Source of the DNA: Melanopsichium pennsylvanicum
Lineage: Eukaryota; Basidiomycota; Ustilaginomycetes; Ustilaginales
Assembly (NCBI GenBank): GCA_900208305.1
Contig: OAPG01000007.1
Coordinates: 62,001-126,000 of the forward strand
Direction of reading: 5' to 3'
DNA: 64,000 nt
The notes below the pieces were generated by a model, which worked only from the letters and a program-made list of their open reading frames with translations, searched no databases and was not told the origin of the DNA. Position 1 is the first letter of the stretch; every line of letters starts with the position of its first letter. A program made the translations under genes and the position numbers. This document shows positions 1 through 9,018 of this stretch, one piece after another.

Positions 1-253
1 ATATATATATATCACACACGTTCTTTTTAGCGTTTTTGTGACGAGCTTTGCTCGCCTTGTCGGACAATCAATCTATTCTTTGAAAGTGTCTTCGATTGAA
101 TGGGAAATGAGAAAGCACATACAGGCTTTTTTTTTTTTTTGTATCGTGCGCGCAAGTTGGGAGTCGCCTGGATACAAAGGTTTACATGATCAAGATCGCT
201 AATTTGGAGTTGCTAGACAATGTGTGATTGGCTAAATGATGGTTGGTTGCTCT
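1..253. other. Left-edge intergenic sequence
   Basis: This stretch lies downstream of the EDC4-KMO fusion gene, which ends at 254 on the minus strand. It starts with an (AT)n microsatellite at 1-12 and has a T run at about 127-140. I see no coding signal. It probably holds the 3' untranslated region of the fusion gene. Confidence 0.5.
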
Positions 254-1974
254 CTACGCCTTTTTCTGCAGACCCTGAACCCATCCCTTTGTCACGGGCT
301 GCCAAACGCTCCTGGTCCTGTAGACACCGACGATAACTCCTGTCAGCAGACCCGTAGCGATTGTCAAGACGGCATTACCAATGATGACCTGTTGCCTCTT
401 CTCAGTATGGATCACTTGCGAGTAAGGAAGGTTGCTGAACGTCGTCATGGCGTACAAACTGTTCCACATGCTCGATGGCAGGATTGATATGAGCAGTGCA
501 TCCAGCTTTTTGCGCAATAGATAAGGCCAGGATACAACGCTATGTGCCATCTCTCTGTAATTTTGCTCGGCAAGTTGAAGGATTGCCTTTAGATCCGGAT
601 GACGTTGCTCGGTGTACTGATCCAAAGCGCTTTCCAACGTCGTATTTTTGTCGATAATGTCAAACAGCACCCTGACATCTTCGAATCCACAGTTCAAACC
701 CTGACCATAGAACGGAAGCATGGCATGCGCAGCATCACCGATCAACACCGCCCTGTCCTTGTAGTGATACGGATCACATTGAACGCTTCCCAGCGCACTA
801 GCCCGCCTGGTGGTCAGACACTCAATCAGCTTATCTTGCCCGATCAAAGGTAATGCATCCGGGAAGTGCTCCTCGAAGAAATCGACGATGGTATCCTTGT
901 TGCCCAACTCGTCGGCAAACATCTTGAACGGAGCAAACAGCGTGCAAGTGAAGCTGCCGTCAAGATTGGGTAGCGCGATGAGCATGAACGAGTGTCTTGG
1001 CCAGATGTGAAGGTGGTTCGGGTCGAGATGGAAGGCATCGTGACCGCCAGGTTTGCCGTCGGCACCGGCAGAGCCACGCAGTCGAGATCCGGACACGAGA
1101 GAGGTGCGAGGTGGGATAGACAGTTCGACATAGCCCGTGTCGATGTAATTATGCGTGTAGTGCATACGGATGAGCGATCCCATGGCGGAACGAATGGAGG
1201 AATGCGCGCCGTCACAGCCAACTACAAACGAGGCAAAGTGTGTAGTCGACGTTTTGGCGATCTTTTGATTGGTGCTGTGCACGTCAAACTCCAACTTGAC
1301 ACGATCGATAAAAGCGCTAGTGGTGTTCGTAGGGGCGTTGGACGACTTGATCAACTGCTGCTGATTGGTGCTGCGCTTGGGTTTCTTGCCCTTGCCCATT
1401 GATTCATTGGCAGACGTTTCTGCACCAGTGACTGGCTTCTTGGCAGTGCCATTTTTCACCGGAACTCTTTGACTCGATCGAGAGTCATGGTCAAAGTCAA
1501 CGCTCTGCAACTTGTGCTCAAAGTGCACCCTCACATTGGGATGCATCAACGCATGGTCGAGAATCACGTTGTTCAACCTGCCTCGATCGACACTGTTGAT
1601 AGCTTCGCCTTTGTTGCTGTACAGCTGACTGACCTCCTTCACCTCCGCGTCCTTGCCTTGGCTAGCCTTCTTTGTGACGACGTGGATCATCCTTGCCCTC
1701 ATCGGAACCGAGTCTTGCAGCACCAAGTCGGCGAGATTCGTGTCACGGGAAGTGTACTTGCCAAGACCGACCAAATTCACGCTGCGAAGGCCAGTGATGC
1801 CTCGAGTGGAGAGTGCAAGGTTGATCGAACGCTGCGAAGCACGAGCGACAGCTTCGTGCGTTCGTGGGTCGGGACGAGATTCGAAAATGTCGACGCGACA
1901 GCCTCGTTGGGCAAAAGCCAGGCCGGCAAGACAGCCGACAGGACCCGCGCCAATGATGGCGATTCGCTCCGGAA
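254..1974 (-). other. BNA4: Kynurenine 3-monooxygenase module of the fusion ORF
   Basis: This is the C-terminal roughly 572 residues of the long frame, matching a complete KMO (usually about 450-500 residues). The Rossmann GAGPVGC motif is encoded near 1925-1960. The excess length is mainly a Lys/Ser/Asn-rich insertion encoded near 1310-1470, between the two halves of the FAD/substrate domain. The FAD ribityl-binding GDAAHAMLPFYGQGLNCGFED motif and the C-terminal membrane segment (around VLTIATGLLTGVIVGVY) are intact, so the enzyme looks functional. No ATG lies immediately before the Rossmann fold. Confidence 0.88.
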
Positions 1975-4900
1975 GCGCACACTTGGTGGTGATCCGAGCT
2001 GGGGCAAGCGTCGAATCGTTGTGTACGACATTGCCAACGTCTTGGTTGGCTTTAACCCCGACCTGTACAGGACCGGGAGCGGGAACGCTACGTGACTTGG
2101 CCGAAGGTGTTTCGAGCTCAGTCGACTCATCCGTGCTCACCGCACTACGACCATTGACATAAGCTCGAACAGATTCGTCGTCCTTGACTTCAACGACCTT
2201 GTTCTCGTTAAAGTCCTTCATCTGCTTCAACACCTCACTAATCTGACTCTGTACCGCCCTAACCGCCTTTTGAGTCTCATCGAGCGACTCATTCTGCTCG
2301 GCCACCAATGACTTCTTGACACTAGTGATCTCGCTAACAATCGCCCTCTCGACTCTATCGCTGACCTGCATCATCACCTCCTCAAAGTGTGGCGCCAGTA
2401 CACGGCTGACGACTTCCATCGCGGTGCGCTGCACCGATGGCAAGATGGTCTCTGCGATGCGGTTGGTGAGCTGCACCTTGAGTTGCGTCGAGCTGATGAG
2501 GCGTTCAACTTCCTTGGGGATAGCATTCTCGATGGCGCGGTCGAAGCTTAAGGCGATGTTCGAAGAGATGACTTCATGAAGGACTGATTTTATGGTGGGA
2601 ACGAGAGCGGAGGTCAGAGCCTTGGGGGAAAGGGTGGCCTGCGTGTTCATTGAAGGAGTCAAAGTGGGAGTGGGAGCTTCGTAGAGAGAAGGCAGAGCTG
2701 GGATCGGTGTGAGATCCTGATTGGCAGGAGTAGGGGCTTGCGATCGGCTGTTCTGCGTGATTTCAGGCGCGGCTGGAACGACCGGCGGCGTGATGGTGGC
2801 TTCGGCGAAACGCTCGGCCTGCTCGGAAGGAGGCTCGGACTCATCTGGCCCATCTTCTGCTTGCGCTTTAGCAGCAGCATTCTTCTTGTTCTTCTTCTTT
2901 CTGCTCTTGCTTGGCGTTGCCTGCGTGTGTGTAACTGGTGACTCAGTCACGGAGTCTGGAGCGGACTCTGCGTGTGCATCGGTCTTGGTCTCGGCTGGCT
3001 TTTGTTGTTCCACTGCTTTGGATGTGGGTTTGACGGCCACCTTGTCAGCCTCCGGATCGACAGGCAGTAGTCTCAATACGCTGATGCCGTCAGGGAACGC
3101 GACAAATAGCCTCGACGGCTCGCCCTCCAATGCGCTGATTGAAATTGAAGTACAAGGATCCTGCAATGCATATTCCTTGATAGGATACGAAAGCTGGATG
3201 CTCCAAGGCAGCAGACCGTTCGCCAAGCGGTCTGGCAGCGAGACTTTGGTAGGAGGAAGAGGCTGTAACTCGAGGGGAATGCTCAAGATCGAAGAACGGA
3301 AGCTGTTACAGACCAACAATGTGCTATTTTGAACGTCGAGGTGGACAAGATTAAAGTGCTCTTTGTCCTGAGCAGAGGCCTTGGGAGGAATTTGGAACTT
3401 CCATACGTGCTTCCAGGATCGCGAGGCGAGATCATACACGCCTAGGATGGTGTTGCACCTGAAGCCGACGAGGACTCCTCGAATGACGTCGCCATCGTGA
3501 TTGGTGACTCTACTAACGCCAGTGATGAAGGAGAGATGGCTGATGATCATGGACTCCTGCAGCGGGGACCTGATCAAGAAAGTCAAATTCTCAGCAGCGG
3601 CAGAACTTCCATCGAGCGGCTTGAAGCCCAGAATCCACGAAATATCGCCCTCAAGTGGTGCCGAGATGGTTGCAAGCATTGATCCATCTGGCGAGAACGC
3701 AAAGCCAGCCAAAGGCTCATTGTGAGCGACGTCCTTGCTTCGCGGATCAACGTCGGATTCGGAGAGCGAACGCAGCTTGTTCGAAGGCGACGATGGTGCA
3801 TGCTGGTGAATGAGCTGCTGTGAGATGTCGACGACCACGACGTTGTTATCGCTGGTGGAGATGGCGAGCTTAGGCTCGGTAGGATGCCATGCGATGGCAG
3901 TAAAGCGATATACGAAGGGGCTCTTGTTTGGATCGGCTGTAATTCGGCCAAGAAGTGTGGGTTCGGAACCTTCTTTGCCTTGCAAGACAAAAGAGGAAGG
4001 CACCCTCCAGAAGACGACGCCCTCGTCCAAAGCCTCCTTGGATCTCTCGGTCAGCGCTGCCAACAAGAAAGTATCGTTGTTCTCGCTGGAAGCATATGTG
4101 GCAATGGAGCGTACAGCGGCCTTGGCGGGCGTCCGAACTAGCAATCTTGGGCCAGTTCCGACGTGAATGAGTCTGATCTTGCCCTTGGACATGGCGTAGC
4201 ACGCGACGTGATGGCCCAAATTGGCAATGCGGGAAGCTGGAAGCAAGCCTGCAGCCGAGACGTTGCATGGGAAATGGAAGGGCGAAGAAATGAGCGCGAC
4301 ACCCGAGATGTCGACTTTGGTGTGTCTCAAGCTTGACAATCCACCAGGCTGCTGTGCGGCAAGATCAAGAGTTGCGATGCTGGGAGCGCTCGTCGAGCGA
4401 GATGGTGAGAGGACGGAAAGACCGGAGGATTTGGGGTCATCAAATGCGTCATCCTGCTTCAGCGCTGCAGCGTGGCGAGATGCGTGGAACTGCTTGTCGG
4501 GGGTGTCGAGATGTTCAGGTTGGGATGGAAGCTTGCGGATGGCGGGTCGGATTGGAGACGAGCTTGTAGATGCTGTTGCGGGCCTGGTCGAGCTGGTCGA
4601 GATTTGTTCGGATGGTGGTACAGCGAGCTCCTTGGGCTTGGATGGCTCAGCTGGCGCGGCGCTGGTCGCAGAAGACGTGGGCTCGGGCGAAGTAGCTGGC
4701 TTCTGAGGAGGCTTGAGGGCGGCGGAAGCGGAAAGTTTCTGAAGTAGATTTGTCAAACCTGCACTGGCTGCCTCGTATCCGCTGACCTGATCGGATGAGT
4801 TGGGAGGTACCGAATTTGGCTGAGCTGAAGCCGGCTGTGGCGTGGCATCATCATCGCGCTTGGACAGCATATCAAACGGAGTGACAAAGTCGAATGGTGT

Positions 4901-5503
4901 GTTGACGGACGCAGAAGCTGCTGTATGCACAGCAGAAGTGGAGGAAGGCTCGAACGTGGTGGATGAAGAAAGCTCATTCTCACGCGAGGTCGTTGTATCT
5001 GTTAAAGGCGAGTGAAGGCCGGACGAAGGTTGACGGAGCTTGTTGCCCGTAGCGCTGCTAACAGAGCTTGGGGGCGATGGAGGCAATTGGAGGGCCTTAT
5101 TCTGGAGGACCGGGGGTTGCTGGGTTTGTGCATTGCTGATGGGGTCCTTGCGCTCTGCCGATTTGGAGTTGGGGGACAGAATGACAAGCGGGGAGGAAGG
5201 AGCCATGAATTGTTGCATGAGATGGCTCACGTCGTGAGGCTGCTTGTGTTGGGAAGAGCTCGGCATATTTGTGGAAGTTTTACCGCCAGATGAGATTGGG
5301 GTGGTAGAAATGGTGGTGGTAGATGATGATGGAGATGGGAAGGAAAGAGTTTGCGACGGGGCGAGTGGCCCATGTGTGCTTGTGTTGGACGAAGGAGGAG
5401 AAGTGATGCGACCGGGGGCACCAGCTAAGAGATCCAGAAGGGAATTGGACGCGGGAACGGAGGATGTTGCATCCTGTTGGCCACGAGAAGGTGTGATAGA
5501 CAT
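254..5503 (-). CDS. EDC4-like decapping scaffold fused to kynurenine 3-monooxygenase
   Basis: One uninterrupted 1749-codon frame starts at ATG 5503. Residues 1 to about 395 are Ser/Thr/Pro-rich and disordered. Residues about 397-815 look like the WD40 region of EDC4/Ge-1, a decapping enhancer of P-bodies. A Lys-rich disordered linker follows, then a helical segment at about 960-1105 (around FDRAIENAIPKEVERLISS) typical of the EDC4 C-terminal part. From about 1178 the protein becomes an FAD-dependent kynurenine 3-monooxygenase: GAGPVG dinucleotide fold, DRGRLN, GCDGAHSSIR, LIGDAAHAMLPFYGQG, and a C-terminal hydrophobic anchor. KMO converts kynurenine to 3-hydroxykynurenine at the outer mitochondrial membrane, on the route to NAD. 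The two activities are unrelated, and no stop codon separates them. Alternatives are two genes resolved by splicing or an internal start; the nearest upstream in-frame ATG is at 2221. Domain identities are secure. Whether one polypeptide is made is not. Confidence 0.85.
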   Translation of the reverse strand: MSITPSRGQQDATSSVPASNSLLDLLAGAPGRITSPPSSNTSTHGPLAPSQTLSFPSPSSSTTTISTTPISSGGKTSTNMPSSSQHKQPHDVSHLMQQFMAPSSPLVILSPNSKSAERKDPISNAQTQQPPVLQNKALQLPPSPPSSVSSATGNKLRQPSSGLHSPLTDTTTSRENELSSSTTFEPSSTSAVHTAASASVNTPFDFVTPFDMLSKRDDDATPQPASAQPNSVPPNSSDQVSGYEAASAGLTNLLQKLSASAALKPPQKPATSPEPTSSATSAAPAEPSKPKELAVPPSEQISTSSTRPATASTSSSPIRPAIRKLPSQPEHLDTPDKQFHASRHAAALKQDDAFDDPKSSGLSVLSPSRSTSAPSIATLDLAAQQPGGLSSLRHTKVDISGVALISSPFHFPCNVSAAGLLPASRIANLGHHVACYAMSKGKIRLIHVGTGPRLLVRTPAKAAVRSIATYASSENNDTFLLAALTERSKEALDEGVVFWRVPSSFVLQGKEGSEPTLLGRITADPNKSPFVYRFTAIAWHPTEPKLAISTSDNNVVVVDISQQLIHQHAPSSPSNKLRSLSESDVDPRSKDVAHNEPLAGFAFSPDGSMLATISAPLEGDISWILGFKPLDGSSAAAENLTFLIRSPLQESMIISHLSFITGVSRVTNHDGDVIRGVLVGFRCNTILGVYDLASRSWKHVWKFQIPPKASAQDKEHFNLVHLDVQNSTLLVCNSFRSSILSIPLELQPLPPTKVSLPDRLANGLLPWSIQLSYPIKEYALQDPCTSISISALEGEPSRLFVAFPDGISVLRLLPVDPEADKVAVKPTSKAVEQQKPAETKTDAHAESAPDSVTESPVTHTQATPSKSRKKKNKKNAAAKAQAEDGPDESEPPSEQAERFAEATITPPVVPAAPEITQNSRSQAPTPANQDLTPIPALPSLYEAPTPTLTPSMNTQATLSPKALTSALVPTIKSVLHEVISSNIALSFDRAIENAIPKEVERLISSTQLKVQLTNRIAETILPSVQRTAMEVVSRVLAPHFEEVMMQVSDRVERAIVSEITSVKKSLVAEQNESLDETQKAVRAVQSQISEVLKQMKDFNENKVVEVKDDESVRAYVNGRSAVSTDESTELETPSAKSRSVPAPGPVQVGVKANQDVGNVVHNDSTLAPARITTKCALPERIAIIGAGPVGCLAGLAFAQRGCRVDIFESRPDPRTHEAVARASQRSINLALSTRGITGLRSVNLVGLGKYTSRDTNLADLVLQDSVPMRARMIHVVTKKASQGKDAEVKEVSQLYSNKGEAINSVDRGRLNNVILDHALMHPNVRVHFEHKLQSVDFDHDSRSSQRVPVKNGTAKKPVTGAETSANESMGKGKKPKRSTNQQQLIKSSNAPTNTTSAFIDRVKLEFDVHSTNQKIAKTSTTHFASFVVGCDGAHSSIRSAMGSLIRMHYTHNYIDTGYVELSIPPRTSLVSGSRLRGSAGADGKPGGHDAFHLDPNHLHIWPRHSFMLIALPNLDGSFTCTLFAPFKMFADELGNKDTIVDFFEEHFPDALPLIGQDKLIECLTTRRASALGSVQCDPYHYKDRAVLIGDAAHAMLPFYGQGLNCGFEDVRVLFDIIDKNTTLESALDQYTEQRHPDLKAILQLAEQNYREMAHSVVSWPYLLRKKLDALLISILPSSMWNSLYAMTTFSNLPYSQVIHTEKRQQVIIGNAVLTIATGLLTGVIVGVYRTRSVWQPVTKGWVQGLQKKA

Positions 5504-6300
5504 GGTGGGCCAAGACTCGAGGCGGACCGTACTGAATTTGGAATGAAATGACTGACGAAAGAACTAGATGTGAGCTAGTTCCGAAAGGTGTTCCGTAAGA
5601 AGCGAGCGTCTATTTTGAGATGGATGGAAAGTGACTGGCGAAAGCGAATGAGGAGAAGAAGGATGGATAAGGCTAAGTTACACGAGAATGAGAAGAAGGT
5701 GAGGTAAGACTTTGTTCACGCTTCCACGCGGATTTCCTCTGAGTTAAGCAGCTGTGTTAAACGCGTGATTTTTCTTTCTTTCTCCAAAGTGGAGAGTATT
5801 ATTAATAGTAAATATAGATAAAATGTCATCTATTGTCCAACTTAGCCGTTATCCAACTTCGCTCTTCGAACTGCTTCTCTTACACATTTTTTTTCTTTTT
5901 TTTTTCGGTTTACCGAGCAAGGAAATTTACCGAGTGTGACGAACTTTATTTAGTAAAGAGATTTTAGAGCATGACCTCAGCCGTCTTACTCTAGCACATG
6001 ACTTCATACTCTCTGTCACTGGGACCTAGGCGGCATTCACATTGATTGACTGTGCAGATTTTTGTCGGCTCGATTCAAAGATGCAATTTCACCGTAATCA
6101 GATTTCGAGTCGCAAGATTCGCAAACGTGTTACATCGCACAAGCAAGCGGAATGGAAAGAGTTGAGAATTGGCGTCGACATGCAACGACATACTTCGCTT
6201 AACTAGTATGAGCCGCATCGTTCGCAGTGCAAAGGTGGTGTGAACAATTTACGAGAATGCAAGAAGCAGTAAAGCTACTACAATGGCGCACCAAAATCGC
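5504..6300. promoter_or_regulatory. Intergenic: upstream of EDC4-KMO, downstream of GH45
   Basis: About 0.8 kb without a gene. It should hold the promoter of the EDC4-KMO gene (minus strand) and the 3' end of the endoglucanase transcript. A long T-rich tract lies at about 5886-5905 and AT-rich sequence around 5795-5825. I see nothing else. Confidence 0.4.
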
Positions 6301-7383
6301 TCAGTGCCATTTTTTGCAAACCTTTTGCATCTTGTGCTTGTGAGATGGAGTGTTGGCGCTAGATCCTTGCAGAGCATCGACACCTTTGCCAGCGCCAGGA
6401 GCAGTAGAGCCAGTAGAACCATCTCTTCCAGACACAGAACCTACAGAAGTTGTTGGAGGGGTCGAGGAGCCGCTGTCGCCGCTGATACCAGAAGTCGACC
6501 GAGAGGAAGAGCCGCCAGCGCCCCCCTTGGTGGGAGCATATTCTCCAGGCTGACCCTGTCCACCCTTCTTGGCGCCAAACAAGCACACACTCCTGTCCCT
6601 CTTGTAGCCGTCGGGAGCGGCCGTGTTGCCCTTATCCGTCTGTCCTCGGTAGGGCTGTACACTCTTCTCATCCTTCCTCTGACATCCCGACCTATCAATC
6701 AGGCTCTTTGGACACTGGACCCTCTGCGGAGAACCCTTCAAGACCGGATTGCTTCCCCAACTAGTGAACCTCCATTTGCAACCCTCCTGCAACGGTTCTG
6801 GCAAGTTGGAACATCCGCTTGTATCCTTGAGACCGCCGAACGTTTCACCCCATTGCTGAGCTGGCGTCTTCCACTGTGCAGGACAACCTTGCGCGAACGC
6901 GCCCAATCCACCACCTGGGATCTGGAAGTCGATGTTTTGACTCTGAACATCGCCACCTGTGTTAGTGACCTGGAAGATCAACTTGTTCCGCTTCATCGGC
7001 TGGCCTTGTTCGTCGTTCGAAAACTCGGCAAAGTAACATGCGCAATCCGTAGACTCCTCGCTACCAGTCGAGAAAGCGGCAAACCCAAGCGCAAGCGTAG
7101 GATCAGTTTCATCGTTAAATGGCTGCTGGCAGCTACACATGAACTGATCACCTCCGGTGCAGCCGCTTTGTCCAGAGTCAGCTGTGGATGGGTCAATCAG
7201 AGTGACTCCGTCAGCTTTGCAGGTATCCACGGGAGAGTAGACGTGAGCTTTCTTGCCCCATGAAGCGGAAGGCTTGCAGCAATCCCAGTACCGCGTCGCC
7301 ATACCAGCGCTGACACCATCGAGGTGAACAAGCGATAGCGAAAACGAGAGGGCCAAGAAGCCGAAATAAAGCTTGAAAGCCAT
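6301..7383 (-). CDS. egl1: Secreted GH45 endoglucanase
   Basis: A 360-residue secreted cellulase (endo-beta-1,4-glucanase, glycoside hydrolase family 45). Residues 1-26 form a hydrophobic signal peptide. The mature protein opens with the family signature ATRYWDCCKPSA, whose Asp34 is the expected nucleophile/base. Asp152, in NIDFQIPGGGLG, matches the catalytic acid of the family. Numerous Cys residues suggest disulfides; the KPSC Cys of many GH45 enzymes is Ala here, which the family pattern allows. The catalytic domain ends near residue 234. A Ser/Gly/Thr-rich tail of about 120 residues follows, with no cellulose-binding module and a basic Cys-containing end. U. maydis has a filament-associated GH45 enzyme, Egl1; orthology is inferred from family and lineage. 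The start is ATG 7383, just downstream of a GA microsatellite. Confidence 0.9.
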   Translation of the reverse strand: MAFKLYFGFLALSFSLSLVHLDGVSAGMATRYWDCCKPSASWGKKAHVYSPVDTCKADGVTLIDPSTADSGQSGCTGGDQFMCSCQQPFNDETDPTLALGFAAFSTGSEESTDCACYFAEFSNDEQGQPMKRNKLIFQVTNTGGDVQSQNIDFQIPGGGLGAFAQGCPAQWKTPAQQWGETFGGLKDTSGCSNLPEPLQEGCKWRFTSWGSNPVLKGSPQRVQCPKSLIDRSGCQRKDEKSVQPYRGQTDKGNTAAPDGYKRDRSVCLFGAKKGGQGQPGEYAPTKGGAGGSSSRSTSGISGDSGSSTPPTTSVGSVSGRDGSTGSTAPGAGKGVDALQGSSANTPSHKHKMQKVCKKWH

Positions 7384-7412
7384 TCTTGTGGCGTTTACAA
7401 AAATAAAATCAA

Positions 7413-7431
7413 GAGAGAGAGAGAGAGAGAG
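7413..7431. repeat. (GA)n microsatellite
   Basis: A perfect GA dinucleotide run about 30 bp upstream of the endoglucanase start codon, in its presumed 5' leader or core promoter. Confidence 0.85.
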
Positions 7432-8805
7432 TTGTTCGGAAAAGAGAAAAAAAAATTTGACGAAAAGTCAGACAGAGAGAAAGGAGGATCTTGACCCGCA
7501 AGATGTATGTGAAAACGAAGAGAAGAAAGACGAAAAAAGGCCAGAAAGTGATGTTGAGTGGCAGACGGTACATGTTGACTCGAAATGGGTTCCTTTTGTA
7601 CCTTTGTCTGTTCTTGTATGCTGCCTAGTGCAAGTCGGTTATGCTGCTCTGAAGAACGCCAGCGTGAAGCACACGCTAGCAAGAAAAAGTCCACAGCTTC
7701 TGTCTCGGTGCTGTCTAAGCACTGTTGCCATGTGTCGATATGAGAAGGGTCCCACTAGAACGCCATTTGAGCGGGCCTACAGTATCGTCAATGACAACAT
7801 TTTGCAACCCCCACCGCCAACTCCCATTGTTGGAAGGGCGAATATGGTACAACGCAGATCAAGATGCTTGATAAAGTCTTTTTCACCGTAGGTTGTATCA
7901 AGGTGGTCTTGATAACACCGACGCCAACTAATTTGGCCTTCTTCTGACCCCTGCTGAGCTTGTAGGAGCTCTTTAGGGCTGCCCCTGATTGCAATCTATT
8001 TTCTTTGTCGTGGTTGTTGCTGACTTGACGTATATTTGATTGGAAATTGAGTCAGTAGAGAACAGGACAGGCACATGCGTGTACAATACTGTATGTTGAT
8101 GAACTTTTGTTACCAAAGCAACTAGCTCTGCATTGGTGGTGGGTTTTACTCGCACATAACAGTACTTCTTACTCTTGCAGTGGGTTCAACAGGATACAGC
8201 ATGTAGGGGCGAACAAATTCAACGCAACCATCGCCCCTTTTCGTTCGCCAGCAACCAGGCTCATCAACGTGATGGTGATTGCTGGTCACTCGTTGGTCCT
8301 GAAATTTTTGGTCAGATACCATACAACAGTACATGGCGAAACGCCCTAAAACAAAAGGGGAGACAAAACTACAACTCTTTCTTAGTTGCTACATTTCGTA
8401 ACAACCGGATTCTAACGCGCCGTTGCTTATTTTGTTAGCCACCTTCTTTCGCTGTCCAGGTTTCGAAGCCAAGGATGCACTTTGAGTTGGAGTCCGAGCT
8501 ACACAACATGCCTATTCTCCATTTAGTGGATGTGACGCATCCAAGCTGATCACAAGTCAACGAGTTCGACATTCCCAACATTACAAGCGACGTTTCGAAA
8601 AGGGACAAGAGAACAGTGAAAGTAGGCTGAATGCGTATCTTCGATGGTGATCGGCAGCCACAACAGCCCTATGACTCGAAATTTCAAGGTTGATCGAGAA
8701 ACACCCACCTTCAAGCTACTTTTCGCGGCTGATCACAGTACCTAGACTGCAGCCGCAGCCGTAGCTGTGCCGCGAACGCGAATGAACAGGGCATGCTGTG
8801 TGCTG

Positions 8806-8924
8806 TACAGTATTGAGCTCCAAGTGAGAGCGGACACAGACGATCAATCGCGCTGTACAGTACAACAATGGTCGCATGCAATTGCCATGAATGTGAGAGG
8901 CATGAATCGTTGCAGACTACTGTA
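8806..8924. promoter_or_regulatory. Cluster of TACAGTA/TACTGTA motifs
   Basis: Three copies at 8806, 8856 and 8918. The first two share the longer block GCTGTACAGTA. See the finding on this 7-mer. Its function is unknown. Confidence 0.4.
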
Positions 8925-9018
8925 AGTTTCGGGCCTGACTCGTGGCGAACTCGGCCTGTGCTGCACGCCGAGTGCTTCATCCGGCGGTTGTTACGCCACC
9001 TCTGCCCCCACCTTCTTC

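Larger units (their letters stand above)
7384..9018. other. Gene-free stretch between endoglucanase and RPC6 genes
   Basis: About 1.6 kb with no convincing gene on either strand. It should contain the endoglucanase promoter and the end of the RPC6 transcript. A (GA)n repeat lies at about 7413-7431. The 7-mer TACTGTA/TACAGTA occurs five times (7778, 8087, 8806, 8856, 8918). Two of these copies share the longer block GCTGTACAGTA. Confidence 0.5.

Noticed and set aside
6283..7263. 326-codon plus-strand frame
   Set aside because: It is antisense to the GH45 gene, whose family motifs are unambiguous. The product has no domain features.
7373..7891. 172-codon plus-strand frame after the endoglucanase start
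   Set aside because: It begins in a GA repeat and has no recognisable domain or helical pattern. I treat it as chance.
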